Below, one piece after another: positions 12,625 to 24,480 of a stretch of 64,000 nt of DNA. Source of the stretch: Coffea arabica (Eukaryota > Streptophyta > Magnoliopsida > Gentianales > Rubiaceae); contig NC_092310.1 of the NCBI RefSeq assembly GCF_036785885.1, forward strand, positions 186,001 to 250,000, in the 5' to 3' direction. The stretch's first letter is position 1, and each line of letters opens with the position of its first letter. The notes below the pieces were generated by a model, which saw nothing but the letters and a program-made list of their open reading frames with translations, was not told where the DNA came from and made no database searches. The translations under genes were made by a program, and so were the position numbers.

Positions 12625-14285
12625 TACAAATAACTTTTTTCGTCTTTCACTTTTAAAAGTATACTTTTACATCCCTTATAAATTCACATCGGTCAATTTT
12701 AGTCCCTATCTAGGTTTTTGACTAATTTTTTATGAGAATCCACCATGTGCCATTGCACGTGATCATTTTTTAAGGGCAAATTTATCAAATTAAAATTTAC
12801 ATAATTCGATTCATAGTCTCTCACATTTCAAAAAATAAATTTTATTGTCCCTCACATTTCATAAAATGAATTGTTTCATCCCTCACATTACACAAAATGA
12901 ATTTTTTCATTCTTCATGTTTTACAAAATAAATTTTTCATCCCTCATTGATCATGTGTACGAATAATTTTTTTTTAAACTCATGTATATATCTATTTGAT
13001 TCTATCTGAATAATACGAATAGCATGCAATGTATCATTATTTGATTTCGTTTGAACGTACTGTTTAGGTGAAATTAAATAGACATATATAGGGGTTCAAA
13101 ACAATTATTAAAAGTTTTTCATTCATGTCCATTTCCTTTTACTTGAAAATTGAAAATAAAGAAGAAACTTAATCCTAAACATTATCAAGTGTTTATATCA
13201 AATTAAATTTGGAAAAAAAAATAAACAAAGGAAAATATGACAAAAAGAAATAAGTAATTGACATTTTCAAATTTTAAAACAATCAAAAGGCAAAAAATTC
13301 AACTATTGGTCTTAAAGGTGGCAAGTGAAAATTTTAGATTTAAACTGCAATTTGTTAGCATGATTATAGAATTCGAATTAAGACAGATTAATTAGATGGC
13401 CTTATTACACAACTCAATAAGTGAATTATTACCAATTGAGAAAGGTTAATATTGAATAGATTCATATGGTAAAATCAAATATATTTTTCTGTCAAATTAA
13501 ATTTGGACAGAAAAATAAACAAAGGAAAATATGATAAAAAGAAATAAGTAATTGACACTTTCAAATTTTAAAATAATCACAAGACAAAAAATTCAACTAT
13601 TGGTCTTAAAGGTGGCGAGTGAAAATTTTAGATTTATACTGCAATTTGTTAGCATGATTATAGAATTCGAATTAAGACCAATTAATTAGATGGCCTTATT
13701 ACACAACTCAATAAGTGAGTTATTATCAAATGAGAAAGGTTAATATTGAATAGATTTATATGGTAAAATTAAATATATATATATATATATACATAGGTTT
13801 ATAACAAAATTGTTAGATTAAAACCTATGTATATATCTATTGAATAGCATGTATACAATTACAATTAGTTTGTTTAGATAAAATTAAATAGAGATATGTT
13901 ACATACTGTTCGTACTGTTTCATGTGAAATCAAATAGTTATATACATGAATTTAAAAAAAAAAAATCTATTCATACACATGGTCAATAAATGATGAAAAA
14001 TTTTATTTTGTAAAATGTAAAAGATTAAAAAATTTATTTTATAAAATATGAGGGATAAAATAATTTATTTTGTGAAATGTAAGGAACTATATATGGAATT
14101 ATGTAAATTTTAATTGGATAATTTTGCCATTAAAAATGATCATACGCAAGACACGTGATGAATTCCGACAAAAAACTAGTCCAAAACCTAGGTACTATCT
14201 AGTAGGTAGGGATCAAATTTAATTAATGTGAATTTGTAAGGTACATAAAAATATAATTTTAAAAGTGAGCGAAGAAAAAATCCTT
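12625..14285. mobile_element. Large inverted-repeat (fold-back) element
   Basis: Two arms of roughly 350-380 bases read as imperfect reverse complements: about 12625-13010 and 13930-14285. Matched landmarks include the TTCACTTTTAAAAGTATA region with its partner near 14260, GATCATTTTTTAAGGGCAAA with its partner near 14125, repeated CCCTCACATTTCATAAAATGAA blocks in the left arm with the complementary blocks at 13990-14080, and GATCATGTGTACGAATA near 12950 with its partner near 13975. The 0.9-kb centre holds a 294-bp tandem duplication. No coding capacity is visible. This is most likely a non-autonomous DNA transposon. Clean target duplications were not identified, so the outer ends are approximate. 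Confidence 0.75.
13199..13785. repeat. Tandem duplication, 294-bp period
   Basis: The block beginning CAAATTAAATTTGGA at 13199 recurs at 13493. Both copies run through AATAAACAAAGGAAAATATG, CAACTATTGGTCTTAAAGG, TTAGCATGATTATAGAATTC and GAGAAAGGTTAATATTGAAT. They differ by scattered substitutions. The pair forms the loop of the surrounding inverted-repeat element and ends in a (TA)n run. Confidence 0.92.
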
Positions 14286-14514
14286 TTTTTTTTTTTTTTT
14301 TTAAGTAGGATCTCAGCATTTGCAATTTTTTGGCCTAGTCCTCCCCTCCTCCCTACGCTTCTACTTTGTTGTTCTTACTGAGTAGTAACTGGCAGGCATT
14401 TGTCGCAAAATTCCCCCATCTCCCGACGGTGGCAAAGACAGTCTTCTGGCACAATTTTGTTCGGAGATTCTGAGCCAGTGGTAGGTTGGGAAGGACGACA
14501 TTAGGATTCAAGGG

Positions 14515-17500
14515 ATGTCAGAGGACGAGAAGACGTTGACGCCACCGACGACGAAGACGGGACAAGTACCGGAGTCATCAATTACCTCAGCGTCACCGTC
14601 CAAGGACAAGTCGGACAAGGCAGACAAGACATGGCACTCGTACATTTCAGAGGATCTTCCTCGTACAGTCCAGCAGTCTACAGACTCCGCCCTCCGCTCC
14701 GCCCGTTCCTTCCACCACTCCTCTTCTACCCATTTCCGTACTCTTCGGGTATAGGATTTTCTTTTTTCTCCTCTGTTTGTTCGTGACTCTGCCCAACGCT
14801 CTGGATATTAGCATCCCTGTTTCTTGTTTCTCTTTAGGATTCCAAGATTCACGCCTTTCATAACCTTCATTGGCAGTGAGGATTGACATAGATTTAAATT
14901 TTAGCAATGTCAAAATTCGACAATTCGACAACGAAGTCTAGGAATTCCGTTGGCCGAAACTGATGCAACTAGCCCGATATTGATTAATTCCGAGTCTATA
15001 TTCTACTTTTAGTGTACATATTTCTTTCTGGAGGTGTATGTTGGGTATCATTTCTGGTTAGTGACAATTGCGCCACAGTTGGCCTCTATTGTGACAAACC
15101 TTGCAAAGGTTGCTGGAGGAACTAAGCTGTGGTCTTCAATTGATTCTAATGGATTTCATCATTTGTTGGAAAAAAAAACAAATTAACTCCGTTCTTGTTG
15201 AGTAAGACCTTGATTGGTCTTTGTGATGTTTGTCTTATTATTTTTGCTCCAATTAATTTGGTCCTCTTGCCAGCTTCTATTGCTTCAAGTACCACCATTG
15301 ATGTTCTGATTGGATGGTGAATTTTTAGTCAGTGCTTTTTTGGCTTTGATGTACATATACTTGGATATGAATTCCATATTTGTTTGTCTAAGGTGTTGTT
15401 TTCTGCCATCTTCTTATTATTGCATTTCCTTATTTATTTATTTTAGTTCTTTAATTAATGTTCTTAATACTTTGATTCTGCAGGATTTCATGCCACAACT
15501 GGGAAGCCAGTATAGAACCTATGAAGATGCATTCTTCCTGAAAATTAAAGGTGAATTTGATTAACTAAATATAATTTCTATATATACTTTGGAATTTTAT
15601 TTTATAACTTACTACTCTAAAAGGGTCATTACAGTTTTATCATAAATGTTATCCAGATAAGTGTATGGCACTTCATGGTGATTAGTTTAATGCTTTATTG
15701 AGGAATGACCGTCCTTTATACACATGATTTTCCCCATGTAAAATTGAAGATTCCTTTACACTTACTTATTGAGCTGGGGCACAAGCTCTCTCAGTCTCGC
15801 TCTATGCCAATATGCCCATAGTTCTACCTTTGTACTATTCCCAGCTATGTAGAAGGCTAGCTAATGTCCATTAATTGTTTCTGGAATTGGATAGATGCCC
15901 TGTCAAGGCTCATTTCATCACTCAAGGCCAGTTATTGGGTTCTGGGTATTCAGCCGGTTTTCTAAACCAAAAGATATTTTCTGTTAGTGTGTTCTCCTTT
16001 TTCGTGACAACTTATTTTTTCTCTTATTGTAAATTAGATGAATTGACTAAAGTTAGAGAAAATCCAGCTGTGACTGGTGGAATTGCTGTTGCTGTTGGTC
16101 TCCTATTATTCAGAGGTAAAAATTTGGATTTGACATGTATTTATGCATGTGTTGTTTGTTTTGTTTTTCTGGCTTTTGTTATTAGTTAGCAGTCAGAAGC
16201 TTGAGCTCGTCAGAAAACAAAACTGCTTGAACTTGTGCTTGATGTTTTGAATCTTTAGAGAGTTCAAACTCAGTAATGTAAAGTTGACTAAAGAAAAAAA
16301 TTGCAAACAACCGATTAAGGAATTTCATCAAACATAAGCTGTACATGAAGAAATTTTGACCCCATCTCTGATTTCTCAACAAATGCACCTTACATACTTT
16401 CCAAAAACACCAAAGATTTAACACAACAATGAGAATACAATAAAAGTGAATAACAGTAGAGTTGTGCATTGTGTTCTCTTTGGTTTATAGGAGGGCCCTT
16501 TGCAATTCTTTTTGTTCTTTCTGGATCCTCATTGAAAGCCATTGCAGATTTTAAACTTCACTGTGCCAGCATAGAATTTCTTTTTGAGCACGAGAGAGTG
16601 AAAGAGCGTCTCATATTGCGTTCTCTGCTAGATCAGGAAGTAGGATGTTTGATCAATGTTTGGTGGTAGCAGAGGTGCTAGTAGTCGCCGTGCCATTCAG
16701 ATCTTTTGTTGGCCAACTTAGATCTGGTCATATGAGGTTGAGTAAGAAAGAGGCGAGGGGCAAGCAAGGATTTTTCAAGCAGAAGTGGTGAGAGGTGGAG
16801 AGGGAGGGTTCTCCAGTGGGTTCCAGGTGCTGTGTAATCTGGGGAGATGGGTTTCTCTGGTTGGAATTTGAAATATGAAGCCTGATATTCTGGTCAACGA
16901 AGTGATGGAATGTGCAATGTGATAATTTGTCAATTTTTAGACTGAATCTTTTTTGCATTAATATAATTAGAGAAAATTACCCACCTGCCATATAAGGCTA
17001 GAGAGGTCAAAGAAGTAATTTATCCAAGGAAGGCGGGTCTTTTAGGAAATTTTACTTGTATATTAAAAATAAACTATGTATACATATGCATGCTTGAAAA
17101 GCTTGACAAGCTCCCTAGCAGAATACAAGAATGCCTAAGATTGGCTCATCAAGCTTAACAAACTGTTTGAGCTCAATACTGACTGAGCTCAAGTCATCTT
17201 CTGATCAAGCTACTCATAAGTAGCTTGATTTTTTGCAGCCCTATTTATTTTTCTGCAATTTCAGTGTATCAAATGTTTCTTGTAGATAAGTTCCTTTTTT
17301 TGTTTAACGTGGCTTTCGAAATATAAAGCCTGTTGTGCCAACCAGGTTTCATTTGATAAGCCACATATTGTGGTCACATTACCAACTTTTGTACTGGGAG
17401 CTTATTGGTTTAGTTGGGTTTTCCAGTTGGCCTAACACAAAAGGGGTTTAGGTCATGGTAAGTTGGTTAATAGAAACATTTAGTAGGAGAATAACTAGTG

Positions 17501-20425
17501 ATTTCCTCTACAGCTAGTGATCTGAGAAAATGAACAGAGAAAAAGAATCACTCTTGACAGGTAAGATTCATGAGTCACTGTAGCAGTTTAATGTCTTAGT
17601 TACTTTAGGAAGGTATTGCCACGGTAGTGCATGAAAACCTCCTCAGGACAGGCATTTTAGCATTAAGTGCTCACATCCTTGCTGTCCTGAGTCAAGCATA
17701 CGGGGGAGCCCTGGGAGTCACTTCTCGATATTTCTTTATAGATGTCAACTCTCTGGTTGAACAATCATATCACTGTACCCTGTATTATCATTCCTGTCAA
17801 GTATTCACTGCAAGCAGGAAAAAGAATAAAGTTTAACTAGTTAGTGAAGTGTACGATGCTACCTGTAAATTTCTACACAATTCTTAGTTCTTGAAATCTA
17901 ATAGGTCTTATCTGCAGGACCGAGAAGGTTTCTTTTCCGTCATACATTGGGCCGATTTCAAAGTGAGGAGGTATTTTTCTTTTCTGGACAATCTTAAATA
18001 GATATATATTTTTAAACTGTTAGAATGAATTAATGAGTGTTTACATTTTTTGTTAGTTTTAAACTGAATTGGCAGAAGGATAACTGCTTTCTTCATATGA
18101 AAGTTTATTTGAAGTCCTTCAGAGTGAGATTTGACTGGCTAATTAGGTTTCTGTTCTTCTATAGGCGCAGTTCATTAGAGCTGAAAAGAATGTTAAGGAG
18201 TTGAACCTTTCTGTTGACTTGATGAAGAAGGAGAGTGGAAAGCTACTTGAAAGGGCAGCTCTTGCTGAAAAGGAAATGAAACATGGCCAAATTGACCTCA
18301 TGTAGAAGTTGTTATGATTGTTTAGATGTCCATACCTATGATTAGTCTCTTTCCTGCATTGATTATTGAAAATTATGTTAGGAATGCTGGAGTTCAGATT
18401 CAAACTCTTGCAAGATCTGTTCACAAGGCAGAAACTAAAGCTACTGGTATGTCCCATTGAATTGTTTTCTTCTTGTTCTGGGGTCTCTGATTTCTAATAT
18501 TAATCTTTGTATATCTTTGCTTTGGTTATTTATTTCTCACAGTATATTCATTTATTCTGCTCGCTTTTATGATTTATGACTATCTTCAGATTGGAATAAG
18601 CCCTAGGCCTACACCCTGAATTTTATGAAGTCAAAATGCAAAGGCCAAGAGTCTCCTTACTCTTTAAAAGAAAAAAAGCTCTTAAGTGTATATATTTATA
18701 TATATATATGTACATGTGTGTGTGTGTGTGTGCATATAACTTGATTCCCCATTTGTAGCTGCAACTCCGACACTAGGGCTATGAAGCGGCAAAAGTATGT
18801 TGGGTATACAAGCCCTGCAACAAATTGTGGGGCTTATGGGACTAAGGAATGAGTTTTTCAACCTGAATCATAGTGATTGTTGGTGTTTGGAAGAGGCATC
18901 AAGGGGATAAATCTATGGGTTTCATTGCCCCATCCTATTCTTTTAGTCATTGCCGAATGAAGTGGATATGTTTAGCTTGATTACATTTTTCATGTTTACT
19001 TAAAAGAAAAAAAAGGGTATTGCAGAAAGACATGAGAGCCATCACTCCACCTGCACCCCCTCCCCAGGCTGCCTACCCCATTTACTCCCCAGGGTGCTTT
19101 TGGATTGAAGGGAAAGGGAGGACAAGAAAGAATTTATATATCACCTGTTTGGGAAGAGAAGGGAAGGGAATCGAAGGATTTTAAACCCCATAAAATCCCA
19201 CTTTTTTGTCCCTTTCAAAAGTGGGATGAAATGGAAGGAAAACTTCAACATGATGCATAAAGGTAACAACAATGGCAGATTGGAAGTAGTTCAATATCAA
19301 CGACATTTCCCTCCAAAACTGCCAAATAGCTTAGAGAGAAACTCTCCTCTTACTTCTCTTCCCTTCTGTTCCTGTCTCCCCTCATTGAAGTTATCCTTCC
19401 TTTATTATTATTATTTTTTTTTTTGGCTTTTCTAAACTCACAAACTAGGCCTTAGCCCTTAATCTCAGATGGTGGTTGTCCATATATTGCTCGACTTAAA
19501 CCAAGGTTAAAGAAGATTTGCGACCCCCATTTTTAAATAGTATTTTGGTTTACAGAATTTGGGGTATACTGGTGGTTGTAGTTTGAATTAAGATTGATGG
19601 ATCTATTATGTTGAGTTTGAACCTTTGTTTATTGTGTAATTATTTGCTATGAGAGATTTGTTTTGTAGTTTCAAGAAATGCATTTGGTATTCTGCTTTTC
19701 CTTTATTGGAGTATGGGGTTCAGGGGTGGTAATCTGCAAGAGGTGGCAGTGGGGGTAGCAGTGCTGAGAGAAATGGGTGAGGAAGGAAGCAAGAGCCATG
19801 AAGTGGAAGGTAAGAGAAAAGAGAAAGAAAAGGACAAAAAGTAAAAGGAGGAAAAGTAACAATTAAGAAAAAAGTTGATTCCCAGTACACTACAAATGCC
19901 AAACGTAAGATTTCAAGAATGTTGGTAAACCCATTGTCATTAAGGGGAACTTTAATAGTCATTAGCATTATTGTTCTCGATGTGTACCAAACTGCTGATT
20001 AGATTCATATTTCTTTATCTCCTCGCTCTCCTCTTCCTTTATAGTACGCGGCATGGTCTTGGACCTTATGGCTGTGAATGGATTGATAATTTATCCTTTA
20101 AAATGCATGATCTCTGCTATGTGTTTTATGTGATTGCTTATCCAATTTCTACACGCGACTGATAGATTTGATGGATCTACTGCGGGAACTTCCTGGAAGG
20201 GAGGCTCTGAAACTTCGAGCAGAAGTAAGTCATTTTGCACTGCATTTTCAACCTTATTCTGGTTGGTATACCTATTGGATGCTGATCCCTAAGTTGATTG
20301 GGGTGAATATTTCTTCATTTTTGTTCCTGGATTAGGTTGCTTCAGTGGCATCGCATCTCCGAGAACAAAGGATCGCCATGGAAAAGAAGATAATGAAAAT
20401 TTCTGATTCAGGGCTTCCTGTCTGA
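14515..20425 (+). CDS. RHIP1: RHIP1-like protein (RGS1-HXK1-interacting protein 1)
   Basis: Eight exons: 14515-14748, 15484-15550, 16038-16115, 17918-17970, 18165-18301, 18382-18446, 20166-20224 and 20336-20425. They sum to 783 nt, encoding 260 residues. The N-terminus is Ser/Thr/Lys-rich and acidic ([16 protein letters not shown]), followed by the family block [21 protein letters not shown] glycine-rich hydrophobic segment near residues 112-125 ([14 protein letters not shown]) is a probable membrane anchor. The C-terminal half ([40 protein letters not shown]) is helical and likely coiled coil. The ending ISDSGLPV resembles the Arabidopsis protein as I recall it. In Arabidopsis RHIP1 binds the G-protein regulator RGS1 and hexokinase 1 in glucose signalling. 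Function here is inferred from similarity. Intron phases are consistent throughout, and the intron after exon 5 is only 80 nt. The gene appears intact. Confidence 0.92.
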
Positions 20426-22071
20426 GGTTGCATCCTAATCCAACAATCCCCACCTCCCTCTTCCCCGAAAACCAAAAAAGGAAAAAAAATATTAGAAGCT
20501 TAGAAATATTCTTCTAATTTCCTTGTACTTACAAGGAGAGAAGATCGGGTTGATTATTTTACATCTGGCATTCTCTAGCCCCAAAATGGGGGTAAAATAT
20601 GAGGCTACTTCGCCCCTCTGAATTTCATTCAAATATTTCGGGTTGGTTAAATTTGAGTGTGTTTGGATTGTAAATTATTTAAGATAATTTTGTGAAAAAA
20701 AGTACTATATCACTTTTTCTAGTAGTTAATTTCTAATATTACTTGGAGAGTTTTATCAGTTATTAATTGACAGACAAAACTTGACAATGGCAATATTGCT
20801 TAGTACTCCAACATCACCAATACAACCGTGGATGAAGATGCAAGAATAAAAGAAGCGACAAGAGAAGTTGCTCTAAAAATGCCAATAAGATAGAAACCAA
20901 CATCCATCCAATTCAACCATGAGCAAGTTCGATAACTAAAAATGACAAATCCGTATCAATTCAAAGCACATATTAAGACAAAATTAGATCATTAAGCAAC
21001 TCAAAATTTCAAATTGGGCAAATTTCACTTTACCCCCTTGTGATTTAGTGTTTTTTCACATAACCTCCTATGGTTTCAAAAGCTATATGTAATCCCCTTA
21101 TGGTTTGGATTAAAGTGTCAAAGTGACGGGAATGATCATTCATAACGGTGTCACCTAAAATGTAAAAAATAGTCTTATGTAAAATTGAAATTTATGTATT
21201 AACCAATGGGGGTTAAGTGTATATTTTAAAAATCATAAGGTGGTTATATGGTAAAGTATTAAATCATAAGGGGGTTATATGGTAAAATATAAAAATCATA
21301 CGGGGTTAATGTGTCATGTATTTATAAGGGTAATTTCGACATTTTTAGAAGTTCCGTTACGAGTGACTATTTCCGTTACTTTGACACTTTAATTCAAACC
21401 ATGAGGGGGTTATGTATAACTTTTGAAACTATAGGGGGTTATGTAAAAAAAGGGTAAATCACAGAGGGTAAAATGTAATTTACCCTTTCAAATTTGGTAG
21501 ATCTAATCACATTTGATGTAGGATATCAAACTTTTGGAAGCTCAATTTCTTTCATTGTTCAATGCATATACTAGAATCAGATATACATAATTTAAAATTT
21601 TAGAAAATTAGAAAGTCAAAACTTATTAATAAATAGTGAAATTTAGCCATGTAAAACTCACTTTTATTTTCTCCTTGATGCCATAAAGATTTCTACACTA
21701 ATCTCCAATGTACATCAAGTCTTGAACTATTTCTGGAGCCACTGAAGCTCGATATGGATTAATAATTCTATTCCCAACATTGAGGGTGGCCTTAGATGCT
21801 ATTGTAATAATAGAAATAGCCAAGATATAATGGGTCATCAGAGAAAGCATTAGGTATGAGATGCTGTTGACTTTTCACCCCTTTAAAAAGTTAAATGATT
21901 TTGAACTAGGCCTAATTGGTTAGTAAGCGTATCAAGATAATCTAATAATTCATATTTATGGGGTTCCAAAATCTTCATTTTCATAAAATATTCATCAAAG
22001 TTGTCCTAATCAAAGGTCGATTGCTGAATTGGCTCCCCGATTATCAGATGCACTTCATTCAATTGTTGTTC
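20426..22071. other. Intergenic repeat-rich spacer
   Basis: This lies downstream of the RHIP1-like gene, whose 3'UTR and poly(A) site probably fall within the first 300 bases. It contains the 470-bp MITE at 21016-21485. The rest is AT-rich, with no frame or motif that I recognise. Confidence 0.5.
21016..21485. mobile_element. MITE with about 110-bp terminal inverted repeats and 9-bp TSD
   Basis: The left end GGGCAAATTTCACTTTACCC pairs with the right end, whose reverse complement begins GGGTAAATTACATTTTACCC. The complementarity continues inwards through TTGTGATTTA, CATAACC, TGGTTTCAAAAG and TTAAAGTGTCAAAGT to about 110 bases. The exact 9-mer TTTCAAATT flanks both sides (21007-21015 and 21486-21494). 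A 9-bp target duplication with long terminal repeats is typical of Mutator-like non-autonomous elements. It has no coding capacity. Confidence 0.9.
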
Positions 22072-22101
22072 CTTTTTTTTAGAAACGGAAGATAATTTTA
22101 T

Positions 22102-22451
22102 GGGTTAAAAACAAAAAGTCCCCTGTGGTATACATAATATACAGAAAAGCCTCTCATGGTTTCAAAACATACAAAACGATATCTCATGTTTTAAACTAAA
22201 TTGCAAACTAACAAAATTTGTTAAATTTAATGAAATCCAGTAAATTTAACTAAAAATTTAACGAAATCCGGTAAATTTAACAGAATTTGGTAAGTTTAAC
22301 AGCCGAAACTATCATTTTCGTTAACTTTAACGAATTCTATCAGTTTACAATTTAGTTCAAAACATGAGGTGTCGTTTTATATGTTTTGAAACTACGAGGT
22401 GTTTTTTTTATGTATTTAGTATACCACAGGAAATTTTTTTGTATTTAACCC
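22102..22451. mobile_element. MITE inserted in the LINE tail, 9-bp TSD
   Basis: The left end GGGTTAAAAACAAAAAGTCC and the reverse complement of the right end (GGGTTAAATACAAAAAAATT) are similar. Complementarity extends through CCTGTGGTATAC, ATGGTTTCAAAACAT and TAAACTAAATTGCAAACT. The exact 9-mer TAATTTTAT flanks the element (22093-22101 and 22452-22460). The TGG-TTTCAAAA internal motif and GGG ends resemble the MITE at 21016, so the two may be related subfamilies. The centre repeats a unit like TTAACGAAATCCGGTAAATT several times. Confidence 0.9.
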
Positions 22452-22526
22452 TAATTTTATTGATAAACTAGGCTTTACAATTTTTGAGCAATAGCTCAAT
22501 CAACTATACAAAGTGTACCATGACAC

Positions 22527-23117
22527 TTAAGGAGTAGCAAAAGTTCTCTCCTCATCTCTAAGTATGCTTAATGCATAAAGGCTAAACCTATTACAATGAT
22601 TTATACTATTGGAATTTCCTACACAAAAAGAGTACAATTGAAACAAGTTAGCTAGTGCTATAATGTCTTCTACTAGTATGACCATATAGGTATCATCTCC
22701 TATGCCCGACTTTATCAAAGCAATGGGATGTTTGTTCACACTTGAAATTTTGATCTGTAACCATCTCATCTCTCTTGCTTTCATCAGGGCCAGTCTCACA
22801 GCTTCACCTTCATGTTGAGTTTCTTGTTGTGAGCTTCTCTTCACCAAAGCTCATTCAGCTCTAGGTAGAGCTTCATTTAGCTTGGCTATAATACCAATTC
22901 CTAGCTTATAATCTTTTTTAGAGCTTTTTGTAGCTATCTGGAGTTCCACATATTCCCCTTCCCCATTTCCTTCCTCCCTCACCCTTGCATCTGCTTCACT
23001 TGTTTCTAGTATACTTCTAGTTCCCTCTCCTTTACCAGAGTCCTCATACTCCATCCATTCTATGCTAGCTTTCTGAACTATTCTTATTCTTTCATTATCC
23101 TTTCCCTCAAACTCCAT
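22527..23117 (-). pseudogene. LINE RNase H-like domain (broken)
   Basis: Two consecutive minus-strand frames (23117-22851 and 22847-22527) are separated by a stop. They contain GEAVRLALMKAREMRWLQIK, then KISSVNKHPIALIKSG and DIIALANLFQLYSFCVGNSNS, which follow the pattern of the plant RVT_3 RNase H fold (EA.A.R.AL..A...G...I..ES, then a late aspartate and a His/Asn region). The usual catalytic aspartate after the I.VES strand is not preserved here (SVNKH). It belongs to the surrounding LINE. Confidence 0.75.
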
Positions 23118-23395
23118 TTCATTCCTGTCCTTTCGTCATTGCCAAAGGATATTAGCAGTCAAGGCTATGTGTTGCTTGCCTTCCTGTTTCTAGCTTGAAC
23201 TAATGCTACCCATCACTTCTTGAAACACCCTGTTTGGTTCTGGATTCCATCCCACTGAACAAGTGCTAGCTGCCAAACCTATTTTGTCTAGTGACAATGA
23301 AATAATATGTGTTCTATTGTTTCCATTTGATCACCACACCTTGAGCATATTGGAGAGCCTTGCTTGGTTCTTTTGAATATTGCTTCTCTGGCTGT

Positions 23396-24480
23396 CAGTG
23401 TGTTGGTAATGCACTTCCATATGAAAAGCTTAATTTTGTGTTTAATGTTTAGTCCCCATAGAGTCTTCCAGATTTGTGTATTGGAGTCATCATAGCTTGA
23501 TCCGGCCTCTCATTTTCCTTCTATTTCCCGTCTCCTTTCCTCCTTCATTAGTACTTTGTAACATGACTTTACAGTATACTCCCTTTGCCTGCTATGAATC
23601 TAGAAGTGTTTGTCAGCCCTTCTTGAAATGCTAATTGAAAATTTTAGTATATTCTCAGTATCAGCCATGTTGAATTTCTTGATATAGCATTCCTATTCCA
23701 TCTGAATTAGTTATTAGTTCTTCCACTTTCTGTTCCTCCCAATTCTTTGGTCTCATGGTTGTTGGTCTCCCATTTGGGTTGTTTGGAATTCAGTTATCCT
23801 TCTAGATGTTGATGCTCTTTCTTGTACTTACTCTCCTCAGTATTCCCCCCTTAACTACATCCCTCGTAGCCATAATGCTTTGCCAAAATCAAGATGAGTT
23901 TTTAGGAACTTCACAACCCAGCAAGGAGTCTTTGGGATCAGTGTGTTGGTAATGCACTTCCATATGAAAAGTTTAATTTTGTGTTTAATGTTTAGTCCCC
24001 ATAGAGTCTTCCAGATTTATGTATTGGAGTCATCATAGCTTGATCCAGCCTCTCTTTTCTTTCTATTTCCCTTCTCCTCTCCTCCTTCATCAGTACTTTG
24101 TAATATGACTTCATAGTATATTTCTCTTGCCTGCTGTGAATCTAGAAGTGTTTGTCACCCCTTCTTGAAATGCTAATTGAAATTTTCAGTATATTCTCAG
24201 CATCAGCCTTGTTGAATTTCTTGAATATAGCATACCTATTCCATCTGAAATTAGTTATCAGTTCTTCCACTTTTTGCTCCTCCCAATTCTCTGGTCTCAT
24301 GGTTGTTGGTCTTCCATTTGGGTTGTCTGGAATTCAGTTATCCTTCTAGATGTTGATGCTCTTCCTTGTACCTACTCTTCTCAGTATTCCCCCCTTAACT
24401 ACATCCCTCGTAGCCATAATGCTTTGCAAAAACCAAGATGAGTTTTAGGAACTTCACAACTCAGCAAGAAGTCCTTGGGA
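23396..24480. repeat. Tandem duplication, 542-bp period, inside the LINE
   Basis: The segment starting CAGTGTGTTGGTAATGCACT at 23396 recurs at 23938. Both copies continue through AGTCCCCATAGAGTCTTCC, CATCATAGCTTGATCC, GTTGTTGGTCTCCCATTTGG or its variant, and AGCCATAATGCTTTGC, and end near GTCTTTGGGAT or GTCCTTGGGAT. In coding terms it duplicates the junction between the RT C-terminus and the zinc-binding module (IKHKIKLFIWKCITNTL). Copies differ by a few percent by eye. Confidence 0.93.

Noticed and set aside
22093-22460. Possibility that the inverted repeats are microRNA precursors
   Set aside because: The exact 9-bp target duplications and long complementary ends identify a MITE; any small RNAs would be transposon-derived.
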